NCBI RefSeq assembly: GCF_028476545.1
Contig: NW_026732318.1
Span: forward strand, 124,001-188,000
Origin: Physella acuta
Taxonomy: Eukaryota; Mollusca; Gastropoda; Physidae
Direction: 5' to 3'
DNA length: 64,000 bases
A model generated the notes under the pieces. The model was given only the letters and a program-made list of their open reading frames with translations. It did not search any database and was not told the origin of the DNA. Position 1 is the stretch's first letter. Each line of letters starts with the position of its first letter. The position numbers were made by a program, and so were the translations under genes. Below, piece after piece: positions 25,385 to 38,900 of the stretch.

Positions 25385-26029
25385 TCATTGAAATGCTTCT
25401 ATGTTTTCTCTGTCTGGCAGTTTGACAAAAACTAAATCTCCTCTTTCAAAAGTTCTTAAATATCTATGTTTGTTTTTTATATTTCTGTGCCTTTCACTGG
25501 CTAACTGTGCATTCTCTTGGGCTGTCTGAACACCATAAAATATTCTCTCTCTAGTCTGGTTTACTAGTTCATGAGGATCAAATTCCTCTTCCTGTTTATT
25601 TAATAATTCAAGTTCAAAAGGAGAAAAACCTGTTGACTCATGATTAGTCTCTCTGTTTGCGAATAGTACTTGAGATTGGTTACTTTTACTTTTTTCTAAC
25701 TCTAACTCATGCTGTCTCTGTTTGCCTTTGTCTTCGGCCTCCATTTTAACTTCTGCTAGATCTAGTTCCCTATCAGCCTCCCTTTTAACTTTTTCTTTCT
25801 CAGCCTCCATGTTAACTCTTTTCTTCTTATCCTCCATTTAAATTTTTTCCAACTCAGCCTTCACTTTAGCTATTTCCTTCTTAAGCTCCATTTTAACTTT
25901 AGCCTTCTCAGCCTGCCATTTAACTTTTTCATCAGCTACCTTCTTTTCTACCCAATTTGCCTTCTCTGCCCCAGTGTATCCTAACGAATCAGCCAACTCA
26001 ATGTATTTGACATAAAACTCGAAATCCAT
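25385..26029 (-). pseudogene. Gag-like coiled coil and integrase-tail segment of the LTR fossil
   Basis: The first part is a highly charged Lys/Glu coiled coil after a short MDFEFYVKYIELADSLGY-like start, as in Gag proteins of SCAN-ancestor (Gmr1-like) elements. The later part has HESTGFSPFEL and GDLVFVKLP, which resemble the end of an integrase. It lies upstream of the RT region. The element is broken. Confidence 0.65.
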
Positions 26030-26126
26030 CGTAATGATGCAAGAACAGATATTCAGTTACACTACTAAATCTAGATTTAATTCTTTCCTTGACGGCGTAG
26101 AGCACCGACCACTTCTGACACCAAAA

Positions 26127-26373
26127 TGTCACAGGCCTTTCTCCTACCTTTTATATTACACATACAAAATCAAAAGACAAGCCTTCATCTTGCAAGTTTT
26201 CATATTTATTTTGTTTCACACAGGCATCGTGTCCACTCAGACCTCGCCATTTTCTCGCCTGTCCTCACTTGTTCCTCTCGCGCATGCGCATAGTCCTTGT
26301 CTCTCTGATGCAATCTCGCCTCCCTCAACACACACACTCCCAACATACAATCCACCATTATTTCACTGTTGTA
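26127..26373 (-). repeat. 5' LTR of the 22767-26373 element
   Basis: The partner of 22767-23012. It is followed on minus by the primer-site-like TGGTGTCAGAAGTGG and bordered outside by GGTTC. Confidence 0.9.
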
Positions 26374-26378
26374 GGTTC

Positions 26379-28084
26379 CAAGGGGACCTATCAAAAACAA
26401 AAAATTATCTAAACTAACCTAGCCCTAACAGAAAAACAAAAATTTAACTAGACTAAGGCACTGACCCCACTGGTGCTACGAATTTGATAGCCCTGCTAGG
26501 ACGGGGGTGGGGATAACTATACTATGTCCCTAGGCTTATCTAATTAACTCTCCGGTCAGTGTAAGTCCGGCTTAACCTAGACTGGTTAAAATCTTAATCT
26601 TAGACTAGATAAAAAACCCAAAAAGTAAATAAGCTTATAGTTTCATTTACATTTTAAATAATGGAACCAACAATAATAACACGTCAAAATTATTTCAATG
26701 CCAAAACATCCTAATCAAACACTAAACAAACACTAAACAAACAAAACACACAATGTTCGAAGGAATATTATTTACCTTCGATACCTCGGGTAGTCTAGGC
26801 TTTGACAACACAGACAACCTTCCTATCCCAAACTGCAATCGAAACGACATCTAATATCCGAACCAAACACACATGTCATACAAGCAAAACATCAAACAAA
26901 ACAATACATACAAAACACCCAGCGTAGTTGCAAAAGCAACCTCACTGGAATGGGTGTGGGGGAGAAAAGAAAAACATAAATAAAATGAATGGAAAATATA
27001 TACAAACATATATACACATGATTAAAAGAGAAGTAGTTAAAGCCTCGAGTAAAATACTAATTCCTACTACTAATACTAATACTACTAATACTTATCCTAA
27101 AATCAATTCTTAAAATCACACCTAACCACTGTCTTGCCATGGTACCAAACAAGGTTAAAAAGCCATCAGGATTAATAAAAGAGAACATACAATTAACTAG
27201 CGAATTAAAAATAACTTGTAAGAAATTCATGGTAGGACCAACTTATCCTATACAAGGAGAAGCCCGAAGCCCTTGGTCTACCTACACAACATCCACATTG
27301 ACAACAATAAAGTTAACACACCACGCTTAGGCCCCAATAAAGACAGACACAAAGCAAGTGCTTCAACATGACGTTGCAAGAAACATCACGCACATTAATT
27401 TCAAAGCAAAGTAAAACTCGAGGCAAACTAAAATATACTAATTACTATCTAAGACAACCAAAAAACAAGTAGTGACTAAGCCAAACTTAGTCATCGTGAG
27501 GAACCCACAATAAAAACACATTAAAATAATCAAGTAAAATACACAAGCATTCAAACTAGTTTAGGAAACCCTCTTAACTTATCGATCTAAAACACGTGAT
27601 CCGAAACACACACCAAAGTTTTAGGAAATATAAAACTAAATTTCAAATCTTCAAAAAGAACACACCACGTGCGTACCAGACATGCCGATGCTCACAATCT
27701 CGTTTTAGTCGAAAAAGAAAGAAAACGAGAAACATCAGCAGTCGCTTTCATACTTATCACACATATAAAAATAAAATATTGTAAAACAAAAAAAAATTCC
27801 TCCACGCACGAGGTGCGCGAAGCGCCCACAGAAAAACTGACCAGATCTACATTCTCGACTCGGGTCAAAAGAAAAGAAAGATCCGAGCGGTCAGTCGATT
27901 CATATACTCTGTGACATGGCCGGAAAATAAGCCCAGCATCCGCTGTCCAGCAGAACATTCATGCACCGATTCGCACACAAAAATATAATACAGAATAAAT
28001 CATCCATTCACCCGCTCACACTTAAAGTATCTATTGTCTCTTAGATCTACCACGGATCAATATTCTATTCATCTGCAATAAATA
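26379..28084. other. unidentified sequence between LTR fossil and second (CCTAA)n array
   Basis: About 1.7 kb, A- and C-rich on plus, with no credible exon. The LTR fossil interrupted something continuous, because the GGTTC duplication is intact on both sides; what that older sequence was I cannot tell. A GC-richer, CpG-containing part lies at about 27800-27960. Confidence 0.5.
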
Positions 28085-28428
28085 ACCTAACCTAACCTAA
28101 CCTAACCTAACCTAACCTAACCTAACCTAACCTAACCTAACCTAACCTAACCTAACCTAACCTAACCTAACCTAACCTAACCTAACCTAACCTAACCTAA
28201 CCTAACCTAACCTAACCTAACCTAACCTAACCTAACCTAACCTAACCTAACCTAACCTAACCTAACCTAACCTAACCTAACCTAACCTAACCTAACCTGA
28301 CCTGACCTGACCTGACCTGACCTGACCTGACCTGACCTGACCTGACCTGACCTGACCTGACCTGACCTGACCTGACCTGACCTAACCTAACCTAACCTAA
28401 CCTAACCTAACCTAACCTAACCTAACCT
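28085..28428. repeat. interstitial (CCTAA)n array 2 with a CCTGA block
   Basis: About 69 units. The first 42 or so are CCTAA, then about 17 uniform CCTGA units (28296-28380), then CCTAA again. The clean block of a variant pentamer shows local homogenisation within the array. Confidence 0.97.
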
Positions 28429-29640
28429 CATCAGATTTAACAGAAGAGGAAAACATTGTGGTAATTTGAAAGCCGATTCCATGCGATATTTTTATGTCCC
28501 AATATATTTAGTCAAACAACATTAATTTTAATTTATCAAGGGAGAATGATGTATTTTAACGCTTACAACTACTTATTTTGGATTTTTATATAATAATATA
28601 ATACTTCCCTTTTATCTTCAATGTTACCAACAACTCACTTGACTTGTAAATAGCCATGAATTTACAGTGTGTAGTTAAAATTGAGTCACAATAAAGTGAA
28701 ATTACATTAACTAACAAATGCTTTTTTTGTAGTTGCCTGTCGATGCAGACATAGGTTAAAAGAAAACATTAACTACAAAAGCAATTATATAATTTTGTGA
28801 AATAATTGTCTGCAATTTTTGTAAAGCGTAGTATAATCAAATACACAACAAACAAAATATAATTCCAATTGGCTATAAACAAATTAGGCCACGTACTTAG
28901 GATTACCCCCCAAAAAGTACCCGATCAGAATAATACGGTTCACTGGTTTTAAAAAAGTTTTCTAGCTACAGAGTTACAAAAGGGGAAAGGTAGGTGTAGA
29001 GAGAGGCGAATGACAGACCAGTCATGTGTAAGGTTTTATGCAGTCAAGCATGACATCATAATCTATAAATTATTGGGCTTGACAAATCGCAACCATTCTG
29101 CTTTATAGGGTTCACTGAGAAGGTGTAGTTTTAGGTAACGGTTAGCTTTTAAAATTTCTACTATACTGTGTTGAGTTTTAAACAAAATGTTCGTTTGATT
29201 TCTTTCACACAATTGTGTTATACTTTGTCAAATCATTAAGATAAGATCAAATATTTAAGTTAAATTACAACAGTAAGCTATAAAAGTATATAAAGATAAA
29301 GAAATAAATCAAACCTTTTAGATTTTTTTATATAGACGATACATGTTTGCACAGTGTATGTGAAATAACATTACAATCTGCCTATACGAAAATAGATTTT
29401 ATTGGAATAGGCTTTCATTTCTCGATTCACTGATTTCTAACGGTGTAGTTGTAAATGAATGCTTAATCGATTCACTTTTTTGACAAGGTCGAATGCAATG
29501 TAGAGCTTACTTTAAGAAAATTTTAGTCGAATTTATGTAGTCTAATGTTGATGTATTGGCGTAGCTGTGCTAATTCTATAATGTCTATATTATGTCCTTT
29601 ATTTCAGCATAAAATTAACATTCTGTTGTTGACAAGAAAA
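28429..29640. other. upstream region of the Ig gene
   Basis: AT-rich sequence with no repeat boundary or exon recognised. It should contain the promoter and any 5' UTR of the multi-Ig gene, but no core promoter element could be assigned with confidence. Confidence 0.5.
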
Positions 29641-29695
29641 ATGTTTTTCGCCTTATTGTTACAGCTTGTATTGTCCGGAGTGGACACGCAACAAC
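29641..29695 (+). CDS. multi-Ig gene exon 1: signal peptide
   Basis: Begins at ATG and reads MFFALLLQLVLSGVDTQQ, a short start, a hydrophobic core and a small-residue region, as in a secretory signal. The exon ends at AAC|GTAGG in phase 1. In-frame ATGs lie upstream (from 29545), but this one places the hydrophobic core at the N-terminus. Confidence 0.65.
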
Positions 29696-29845
29696 GTAGG
29701 CAATTATTTTTATCTCATTCTTCATTTTTACATCAAACGTTTCGGAATCATTTTACAATATCAAAAAGATCATTTATATATTTAAAACTACGAAAAAATT
29801 AGGTGTATTAATTCACTTTGTTACTTTAAATATTTAAAAACGCTG

Positions 29846-29931
<86 letters not shown>

Positions 29932-32900
29932 AAGACAATTAAAAACAATTAATTCATATCATGGCATGGCTAATTAATCTTAATGATAATCGTAATATTC
30001 ACATAAACGGTTTATAATGTAATTATCAATCGAATACGAACTACAAATTTAACAACGGGCCACGTGTTACCCCATTTTTTCGAAAATTTTAGCCCAGTGG
30101 TTCTTAACCGTTTTTTAGGTACCGAACCCGCCCTTTCCCCTCCTCCCCCACCATTTCATATGCACATTCACTGAACCCTTCTTCATAGCTGTATAGTCCA
30201 CACTGACAAAATCCGATCGTGAATCATGAGTTGGGTGTGTGTCTTGAGTCACTTGAACTCCGCCGAACATCAGAGGCTGACTCACCGAACCCCTGGGGTT
30301 CGATCGAACCCAGGTTAAAAACCGCTGTTCTAGTCTGTTTGAAATAAGATGCTACAACTAAGTCTTTAACCAGTACTTATCGACAGTAAACTTATGAAGG
30401 TTTGTTCAAACTAAACATACTCGGACAGTGTCGACTTGAAGAAAGGAATGTGCATTGATGAAATTAATATAATTAAGTAAAGAAAATACATTCTCCTGTA
30501 GAATCTATATAGAGTAACACAAGTAAGCCTTTGTGGGTACTATTATCTAAAACATTAAATCCAAACAAGGTATCATGTCATTCTCCACTGACGTTTCTGT
30601 TTTAACAGTTTCAGCGCCATCTTTGACATCAACACCATCGATATCACAACTAGGTCAAAACTCGACCCTAACCTGCAGTGCACCCAGCAGTGTGAATGTC
30701 ACCACATTCCAGTGGCTGAAAAACTTTAACGTCATCGCTGACGTCAGCGGGTCGACTCTGTCATTCAACCCGGTCAGCACGACAGACAGCGGCCTCTACA
30801 GGTGTATTTACTTCAACAGTAACGGACAGCAGAGTTTCGAGAGTAACCAATACGAGATAACAGGTAATATACTACAACAAAACGTTTTTACTGTGATAAA
30901 ACCAGTATCAGAATAGGAGGTATTTCATGGGACAGTAGTGGCGTCAACTCCAACACCCTCTCTCTGCCAACGAATATTTATAAAATGTACTAAAACTATG
31001 TAGAATTCTTTTTTTCACACTATGGTGTTACAGGGTGCATTGTTATGTGTGTAACCGTAGTAAGTTATTAACTAACTGAAATTAAAATATAATTTGATAT
31101 TTTTCGATATGGTGTTACTGTCGTTTATGGTGTCACCCGCTTAGGAGCAGCGAATTATTCCCACTGGTCACCCGGTGCGATCGGTAGCCCACATTCTTGG
31201 CCTGAGACGCTACGGGATGGCAGGCTAAAAAAACAACAACATGGTTTTTAAAAGAATTTCTAGGAGAGACAATTTCAAAATCAAACAACTGTTGACTTTT
31301 AGTTTGTTCTTGGTTGGACAAAGGCTATGGAAGAAAGTCCATAAAGAAAAGAAGGCTGAAATCGGAGTCAACGGTCTAAATGGCTCATAACCATTTGACA
31401 CGTATACTTAATTGCGATGGAGGGAATCCCTTTCAGCACTAAAGTAAGAACGAAGAAGAAAAAAAAATGTAATGTATTATTAAGGGGTAATCCATCAATG
31501 ACGTCTCGCTTTTTTGACGATTTTTACCCCCCCCCCCCCCCTCCCCTCCGTCACACATCGTCACAAAAAGCCTGACCCCCCTTAAAATGACGTCACTACT
31601 CAGCCTAGAACCTCCCCCCCTCAAAATTGCAGTTGAATTTATTTTTAAAACTTCGATATTTTTCCAAAATCTAGTCTGAACCCTGTCAAAATAGAGCATT
31701 TCTATCAATTCCTATTAAAATTTATTAAAACAGTTTTCTAAAACGCGAAATAACGTCTAAAATTCGTTTTCTAACAAACCGTGCTCCGCTAAGGTGAATC
31801 TTTTTTTAAAATTTACCAAGTTGGGAACAGAACAAAAATAAACACAATCACAAAAGAAAAAACAATACAAGAGAAAACGAAAACACAAAAACAATGCATA
31901 CACAAACATAATGCAAATACAAACGCAACACACAAACACAAAATATATAACAAACGCAAAATAAAAACAAACGCAATACACTAACACAAAAGAAATAACA
32001 AACGTAAACATTAACACAAAAGAAAACACAAACACAATGCAAACTCAAATGAAAACGAAAACGCTAAATCAAACGCATAACATAAACACAACTTAAATAA
32101 CAATCCATGCTAATTATAATATTTAACAATAATGCCCTCTGTTACGTCCACGGAATTCGCATTTACATTTTTTTTTATTAGCGTCAGTTGAATTTCTTTT
32201 TAAATTACCTCTCCTGGCAGAATTATTAAATATTTTGATTAATATTTTTTTCGACTCTACTGTTATTAAAATGTATCAATTTTTTTAGGAATATAAGCAA
32301 TAGTATTATTTGAAATTCACCCGTTTAATATGTTTTAGCAATTTGCGTGTATTTAATATTTTCTTTACGTTATGCGAAAGAGAAAAAACAGTGGCAACTA
32401 TAAAACAAATGTAAGTCGTTATAGAAACAAACACTATTTGTTAAAATAAGACACTGTGATGCAAGTAAAAAAAAAATATAACAGCGAGTGAAATTCTCTC
32501 AATTTGATCTATATTACGAAAAAATGTTTTGCCAAACGATCCCTTTTATAATTTGTGAGGTGGTAGAAGAACGCCTCGAAGTTTCAGAAAAAACACGCCA
32601 TTTTTGGGGAAAATCTAGAAATGGGTCAAAACTGACCGATCTTTGTATTTTATGTGAAAAATAGAGGGCAATATCAACAACGAGTTTAGGGTACTTACCC
32701 TCTGTACATCAAGCTAATTTTTTGCATGCACTTCTATGGATGACTAAGCTGTACGGAAAAAAACTTTTGGTCAGACTCAAAGCCGTCTACTAGGGCTAAA
32801 ATTGAAAGCGAGTGAAATTCTCCTAACATGAGATATATATAAATAAAATGACGAACGGTCCCCCTAATATTTTGTGAGGTAGTAGACCGACCCTGTAGTG

Positions 32901-35900
32901 TATAAAAAATGTATTCCCGTCGGAAAAAACCCATAAGGGTCATTAGATTTGTACATATGCCGTATTTTCTTATATAAACAATTGTTTGTGAAAAAGAAAA
33001 CAAAGATTACGTCATTCAGTTTACGTACAGGGGATGTAACTTTTTAAAGTAAATTTTTAAAAATATTTATACAGGTTTTAAGAAAAAACAAAAATCACAA
33101 AGTATATCATTCGTTTAAATAAATACTTCGTTATAAATTTAGTTATGTATTGTACTGAAATTGTAACAATTAATTGCAAAAGTATATTTGATATATTTGA
33201 TTTATGTTAAGGGGGTCGTTAATAAATAACATCACACACCTAGGGGGGAGGGGGTTCAAACTTTTGTGACGATGTTCGACGAGGAAGAGGGGAGGGGTAG
33301 AGACAGTGTGAAGTCTCGTTGTCTTAATTCCACGAATTGATTAACATGTATTTTTTTGTTTCGTTTTTAGAAAAATAAACTCACTAAATACTAAATATTT
33401 TTACATTGGTTGCGATACTTCATTATTGTGTAAGTTGTCAAAAGGTTGTGAAATATATAGTTGTCCTAATTATTTTGCCCTATAAATTGACGATGTATGT
33501 TGTGTAGTAGACTGCCGTATTTGCAAATTTGTCATTAGTGCAATTTGACTAAAGGTCGGAAGCATGTCAACTAGCTAGGGTAAGGCAGGGGTATCAGCGA
33601 AAAGCTTGCTATTCTTTGAAGTTTACAGAGTAGGGAAGTCATAATAAAACTTAAAACCCCGTTCCCCGAATATTTTATTTAAAAACTATTTGCAGAACTT
33701 ATGTTCACACTTAGGGCTGCGACTCTTGCCCATGATGACACACATTATCTCCCTTACATCATGGTGTTCATGCCGGTAGCTCATGCTTGTTGAACGATCT
33801 AGAGGAAAAATAACGTGTACTGTCAGTTCCAACTTAGAGATCACGTGATTTTTGTAGGTGTGGCAAACAAAAAGTGGATGTGTGTAGGGTCTGCTTGTGA
33901 TGCGTGTTTATTCAATCAACTAAAATAGGCCTACACGTGTCTCGCTAAATCAACTTTGTGTGAGGCTTTTCAATTGAAAGGTAGATCTAATAATCTGATA
34001 TATTCTGCTTAAAAATCGACTGTTAATCATGGATAGAAATAAAATGTTAAGTGTATTTTCGATACCTACGTGCTGGCATATCCTAAAAAGAGTAAAAAGA
34101 TTTGACAAGAAGAAGTCGTTTAAAAGTGGAGTAAACTAAAAAGTTATGCAGATCTGCACTTGAAAGCGGAGCTAAAAGCAATTGCTGCCGTTAAAAAAAG
34201 GCTAACTTTTGACGTTTTGAGTCAAACAAACATCTGTATCTACACCTTCAAATAAGAAAAAATCCTATGATTTGGAAAAAGGATACCTAATACTAATAAG
34301 TCACTGAATTCAGATGAAAAAGTGAAGGATGCTCATGAAGTCAGTGATTTCAAACCCTCTACCAGCAAACTATCAATATCTTAGCACGCTACAGTCCAGA
34401 TAAACTTACAATCAGAGATTGAGATTCTGAATTCTGATCTAGTCGGCTTGTATGAGCGACACACTCGCGGAATGTTAACGCAAGAAAAGAACATGGAGCT
34501 TAAAGAAAAGAAACAGAAAAAGAGTGATTTTGAAAAAAAGCAGAAGAGGAAGATATCTGATCAAATAAGATCTCAGAAAGCTCGAAATGAAAAGAAAAGA
34601 AAGCTGAATTCTTTGTTTGAAGAGAATCCGGGGCTACGCGCCATTTTGAATGTTAGTTCTAATTCTGGCAGGCCAAGGATTGAAGAAGATCAATCTTCTT
34701 TATTGGAAACTATCATAAACATTGCTATGCATGGATCAGCATCACACGAGAGGAGGCAGAACGAAGTCTACAGGACTATTAAAACATTAGATCAGCTAGC
34801 TGATCAGTTAAAACAGGATGGGTTTATAATTAGAAGAAGTGGGCTGTACCTTCGACTGTTGCCAAGACGTACTTCTTCTCATGAAGGGCAACGACACGTA
34901 TCGACAGTCCCAGTAAAATTGATAAGAGCGCAAAACGATTGCCATGCAAATCACATTGATCGCTTGTTTACAGCGGCAACACTGCATCACCTAGAATAGT
35001 TAGCTTCCATGCTTGGACAGAATGAGGTATGCTTTATAAGTCAAGATGACATGGCCTGCGTTCCGCTTGGGTTGACAGCAGTTAAAAAACAGAGTCCATC
35101 ACTCATGCACATGAGATACAGGGTGAGCTTGCCTGACCATGACTGGGTTGTGGCTGCTGGACATAAGCTGAACCCTTCAGTTTATGCCGGGATAAAAATT
35201 CAGCTCAACGACTTGGAAAATCGAGAAGCTGTTGGATACTCCGGCCCAACATACATATCAATCAGATCTGGTAAACATTCCTCATCCACAGCGCTTAGTC
35301 ATGGACTTGATTTTGAAAAATTACTTACTATACATGAATTTGATGATATCACAAAGAGTGGTGTGGATAAAATTGTTGAATTAATATTAGTGTTGACGGT
35401 TGATGGTGGCCCATACGTAAACGAAAGGTCATCAAAGTTGCGGTACACAACTTTCTCAATCAGAACTATGATGGTTTGTTCATTGCTACCAATGCACCAG
35501 GAAGAAGTGCATTTAATAGGTTTGAAAGGAAAATTGCGCCACTTAGCAATGAGCTCACGGGATTAGTTTTACCCCATGACCACTACTGCAGTCATTTGGA
35601 TAAAAGAGGAGTCACAATAGACACAGATTTAGAGAAGAGGAATTTTCAATTTGCCGACAACACTTTGGCAGAAATATGGTCACACTTGACAGCGGATACA
35701 TTTCCTACAATGGCAGCATACATAGACCCAGAAGAGTTTGAACTCCTTGAAACTTCTCTGCTCGCAAAGGATCAGCGTTGCACGATATTAATGTAAGAAC
35801 TAACCATGCATGGTAAATGTTGCTCAAAGCCAAGAAGCTCGTATTTTAGCTTAATAACTGATCGATTTGTTCCTCCACCTTTACCAGTCGCCCAAACAAG

Positions 35901-38900
35901 CTGTGGACTAACAATACCTGAGCGATCAACAGATTTCTCTTCACATAAATTTTCATCTCTTTTTGCTGATGAAATCCTCCCCCGCTCTTCAAATCCTTAT
36001 CGCACAATCCCTTATGATTTGTATTGTCCGTCTGTTCAATCCGTGATCAGCGACAGGGTTTGTAAAAAGTGTCACTCATACTTCACTTCATTGGTTATGC
36101 TGCGCAATCATTCTTTAACTCACAAACAGGAATCATCAATTGTGCCATTACAGCGCATCAGGCCTCTGAGAGTTGCTGCACGTCGCCAACGTGAACTGAT
36201 GGTTATAATTGCCAATGAAATTAATGGTGAGAGTGTAGATTGGATAGAAGAGGAAGACCTTGATATAAATGGAATTCCCATTGGTTACTGTAATATATTG
36301 GGATTTGTGAGGTCAGGGGAACTCACTCTTCTGGTATTAGTTATATTTATAATGTTGTTATTGAGTGATGTCCCTTGTATTTATCTATTGTTACTTCCTG
36401 TTCCGGTCTCTCCATTATGTTAGCGAAGGCCCAATAAAATCTATATACAGACAGCATGGCTTCTCGTCAGTGTGTTATAATAGAACCACTCCAATCTACC
36501 TCAATTGGCGACGAGGATAAATAATCCACTAGAAAGAGCACCTACTTACTCAAAAAGAGGTTTGCTAGAGCATATTGGCTAAGTATTTCTAGAATAATGG
36601 CGCTGTATGGCCAAATAAAAGAATTTGATTCGAATGATGAAATCATTCATGATTATCTAGATAGGTTAAGCTTTTACCTTGAAGCAAACAACGTGACGAT
36701 AGAAGCCAAAAAGAGAGCTGTTTTGTTAACAGTCATAGGGCCTCAACAATTTAGGCTATTAAAGGACTTATGCGCACCAGCTAGTCTAACTACCAAGAGC
36801 TTTAACGAGCTGAACAAATTGCTAACAGACCACCATGCGCCTACCCCATCAAAGTTTCTATGTAGAGCTAGATTTGACGGTAGGACACGTCAACCAAACG
36901 AGTCAATATCAGAATATGTTGCTGCTTTACGTCATTTAAGTAGATTCTGTGAATTCGGAGACACGCTGTCTGACAGACTATGTGAAAAGTTTGTGACAGG
37001 TGTAAATAGCCCTGATATTCAAAGAAAGTTGCTTCTCGAGTCAGATCTCACATTGGAAAAAGCAATACAACTTGCAACTTCATTCCAGCAGTCATCCGAG
37101 GCGGCAAAATCTCTAATGCCCTCAGGGATCCATGCAGTAAACAGCAGGTTAGTCGACAAACACCAACTCCATCAGAGCATTTCAACTTATGCTAAACAGC
37201 CTGCACGTTTAAAGCCTAGATCTAAATCTAGTAATAATTATCAAAAATGTCATCGATGCAAAGGTCCCCATGCATCTCATCGGTGCAAGTTCAAGTCTGC
37301 AACTTGTTATAAGTGCAGTAAGCAAGGTCACATTGCTAAGGCCTGCTTTGCAAAGTCTTCGTCTGTTGCTAAATCTAGCCAGTCAAGACACTACCGCAAC
37401 CAAAGGCAGCACTATGTTAACTCTCTACAAGACTACCTAACCCAACCAATGAACCACTCTACCTGTGAAAATGCTCAAACTGATTCGCAGCCGGATTTCA
37501 ACCTGTTCTCTGTGAAATCAATAAGTCATGCTCCCATCAATGTACTAGTTAATATCAACGGTAAGAGCATCAGCTTCCAACTTGACACTGGAGCATCTCT
37601 AACAGTCATCACAAAGAAGGACTTTGACGCTGTCACAGGAGGATCAGTGCCTCTACAGCCATGTCACAAGTGCCTAACAACATACACTGGTGACAATGTT
37701 CCGGTGATAGGAGAGTGTATGGTTCATGTAAGTTATAATGGTCAAAGTGTTAAACTTCCTCTTCTTGTGGTTGAAGGAAATGGACCACCATTACTAGGTA
37801 GGAACTGGTTAAGTGATCTTAAGTTAAATTGGGAGAGTATATGTTCATTGAACAATGCAAGAGAATCTAGTCTTACTTCAATAGATAAAGTAATATCTGA
37901 AAATAAATGTGTTTTTGGTAACCCTGGATTACTAAATGATAGAACAGTGAAGATAAGCATTAAAGACACAAATCCAAGATACTGCAAAGCTAGAGTTCCA
38001 CCTTATGCAATGAGGAATAAAATTGAAAATGAGCTAAGTAGATTGGAATCTAATGGCATCATAAAGAAGGTAGACTATTCCGATTGGGCAACGCCCATTG
38101 TGCCAGTGTTAAAGAAGGATGGTTCTATAAGAATTTGTGGAGACTATAAAGCTACACTAAATAAGCAAATAGAGCTAAATAGGTACCCTATTCCTAACAT
38201 TGAGGAAATTTCTTTGAATTTGGCAGGAGGAGACAAATTCACTGAATTAGACTTTAGTCATGCTTACACTCAACTAGAACTGCATCCAGATTCAAAAGTC
38301 TATACGACAATAAACACACATAAAGGACTCTACCAATATGAAAGACTATGTTTTGGTATATCATCCAGCCCTGGAATTTTCCAAGCTGTCATGGACAGTA
38401 TTTTTAAGGATATTCCAAATGTTTGTGTTTACTTTGACAATGTGTACATAACTGGTAAGAATGACACTGAACATCTTAAAACACTAGATAAAGTCTTGAA
38501 AATAGTTGGTGAAAAAGGTTAAAAGATAAACAAAGATAAATGTCAATTCATGCTGACAGAAATTAGTTTTCTTGGTTATATATTAAGCAAGCAAGGCATC
38601 AGACCTCAACCTGAGAAAACAAAAGCCATTAAAGAAGCACCCAAACCTGAAAATACCCAACAACTAAGAGCTTTTTTGGGCTTGATAAATTACTATGCAA
38701 AGTTCATAGGGAATCTGTCTGGTAAACTATCACCACTGTACAAGCTGCTACAGAAAAATGCAACTTGGCACTGGGGTAAACAACAAGAAGCTGCTTTTAA
38801 TGCAGCAAAAGAAGCTTTGTCCTCTGACACCTTACTAACTCACTATGACCCAGGGAAAAGACTTATATTAACATGTGATGCTTCACCAGATGGTGTAGGA

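Larger units (their letters stand above)
22767..26373 (-). mobile_element. LTR retrotransposon, Ty3-like, Gmr1-type gene order, broken
   Basis: A fossil element on minus, about 3.6 kb. It is flanked by the target duplication GGTTC (22762-22766 and 26374-26378) and bounded by two LTRs of about 246 bp. Next to the 5' LTR is a primer-site-like TGGTGTCAGAAGTGG; next to the 3' LTR is a purine tract. Inside, in transcription order, are a coiled-coil Gag-like N-terminus, an integrase tail-like segment, then reverse transcriptase and RNase H. Integrase-type sequence ahead of RT is the order known for the Gmr1 branch. The element is shorter than a complete one and carries several breaks. The LTRs differ by roughly 3 percent by eye, so it is not recent. 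It sits inside older repeat sequence between two (CCTAA)n arrays. Confidence 0.85.

Noticed and set aside
26450-26600. rRNA- or tRNA-like sequence near TGATAGCCCTGC
   Set aside because: No conserved rRNA core block or cloverleaf could be traced.
29545-29640. Upstream in-frame Met as the start of the multi-Ig gene
   Set aside because: It would put about 30 polar residues ahead of the hydrophobic core. The Met at 29641 gives a normal signal peptide.
31120-31190. Small GGTGTCACCCG-type MITE
   Set aside because: The motif is suggestive but no paired terminal repeat was found.
31757-32048. Phe/Val/Cys-rich minus open frames
   Set aside because: Products of the degenerate CAAACACAAA-type repeat.
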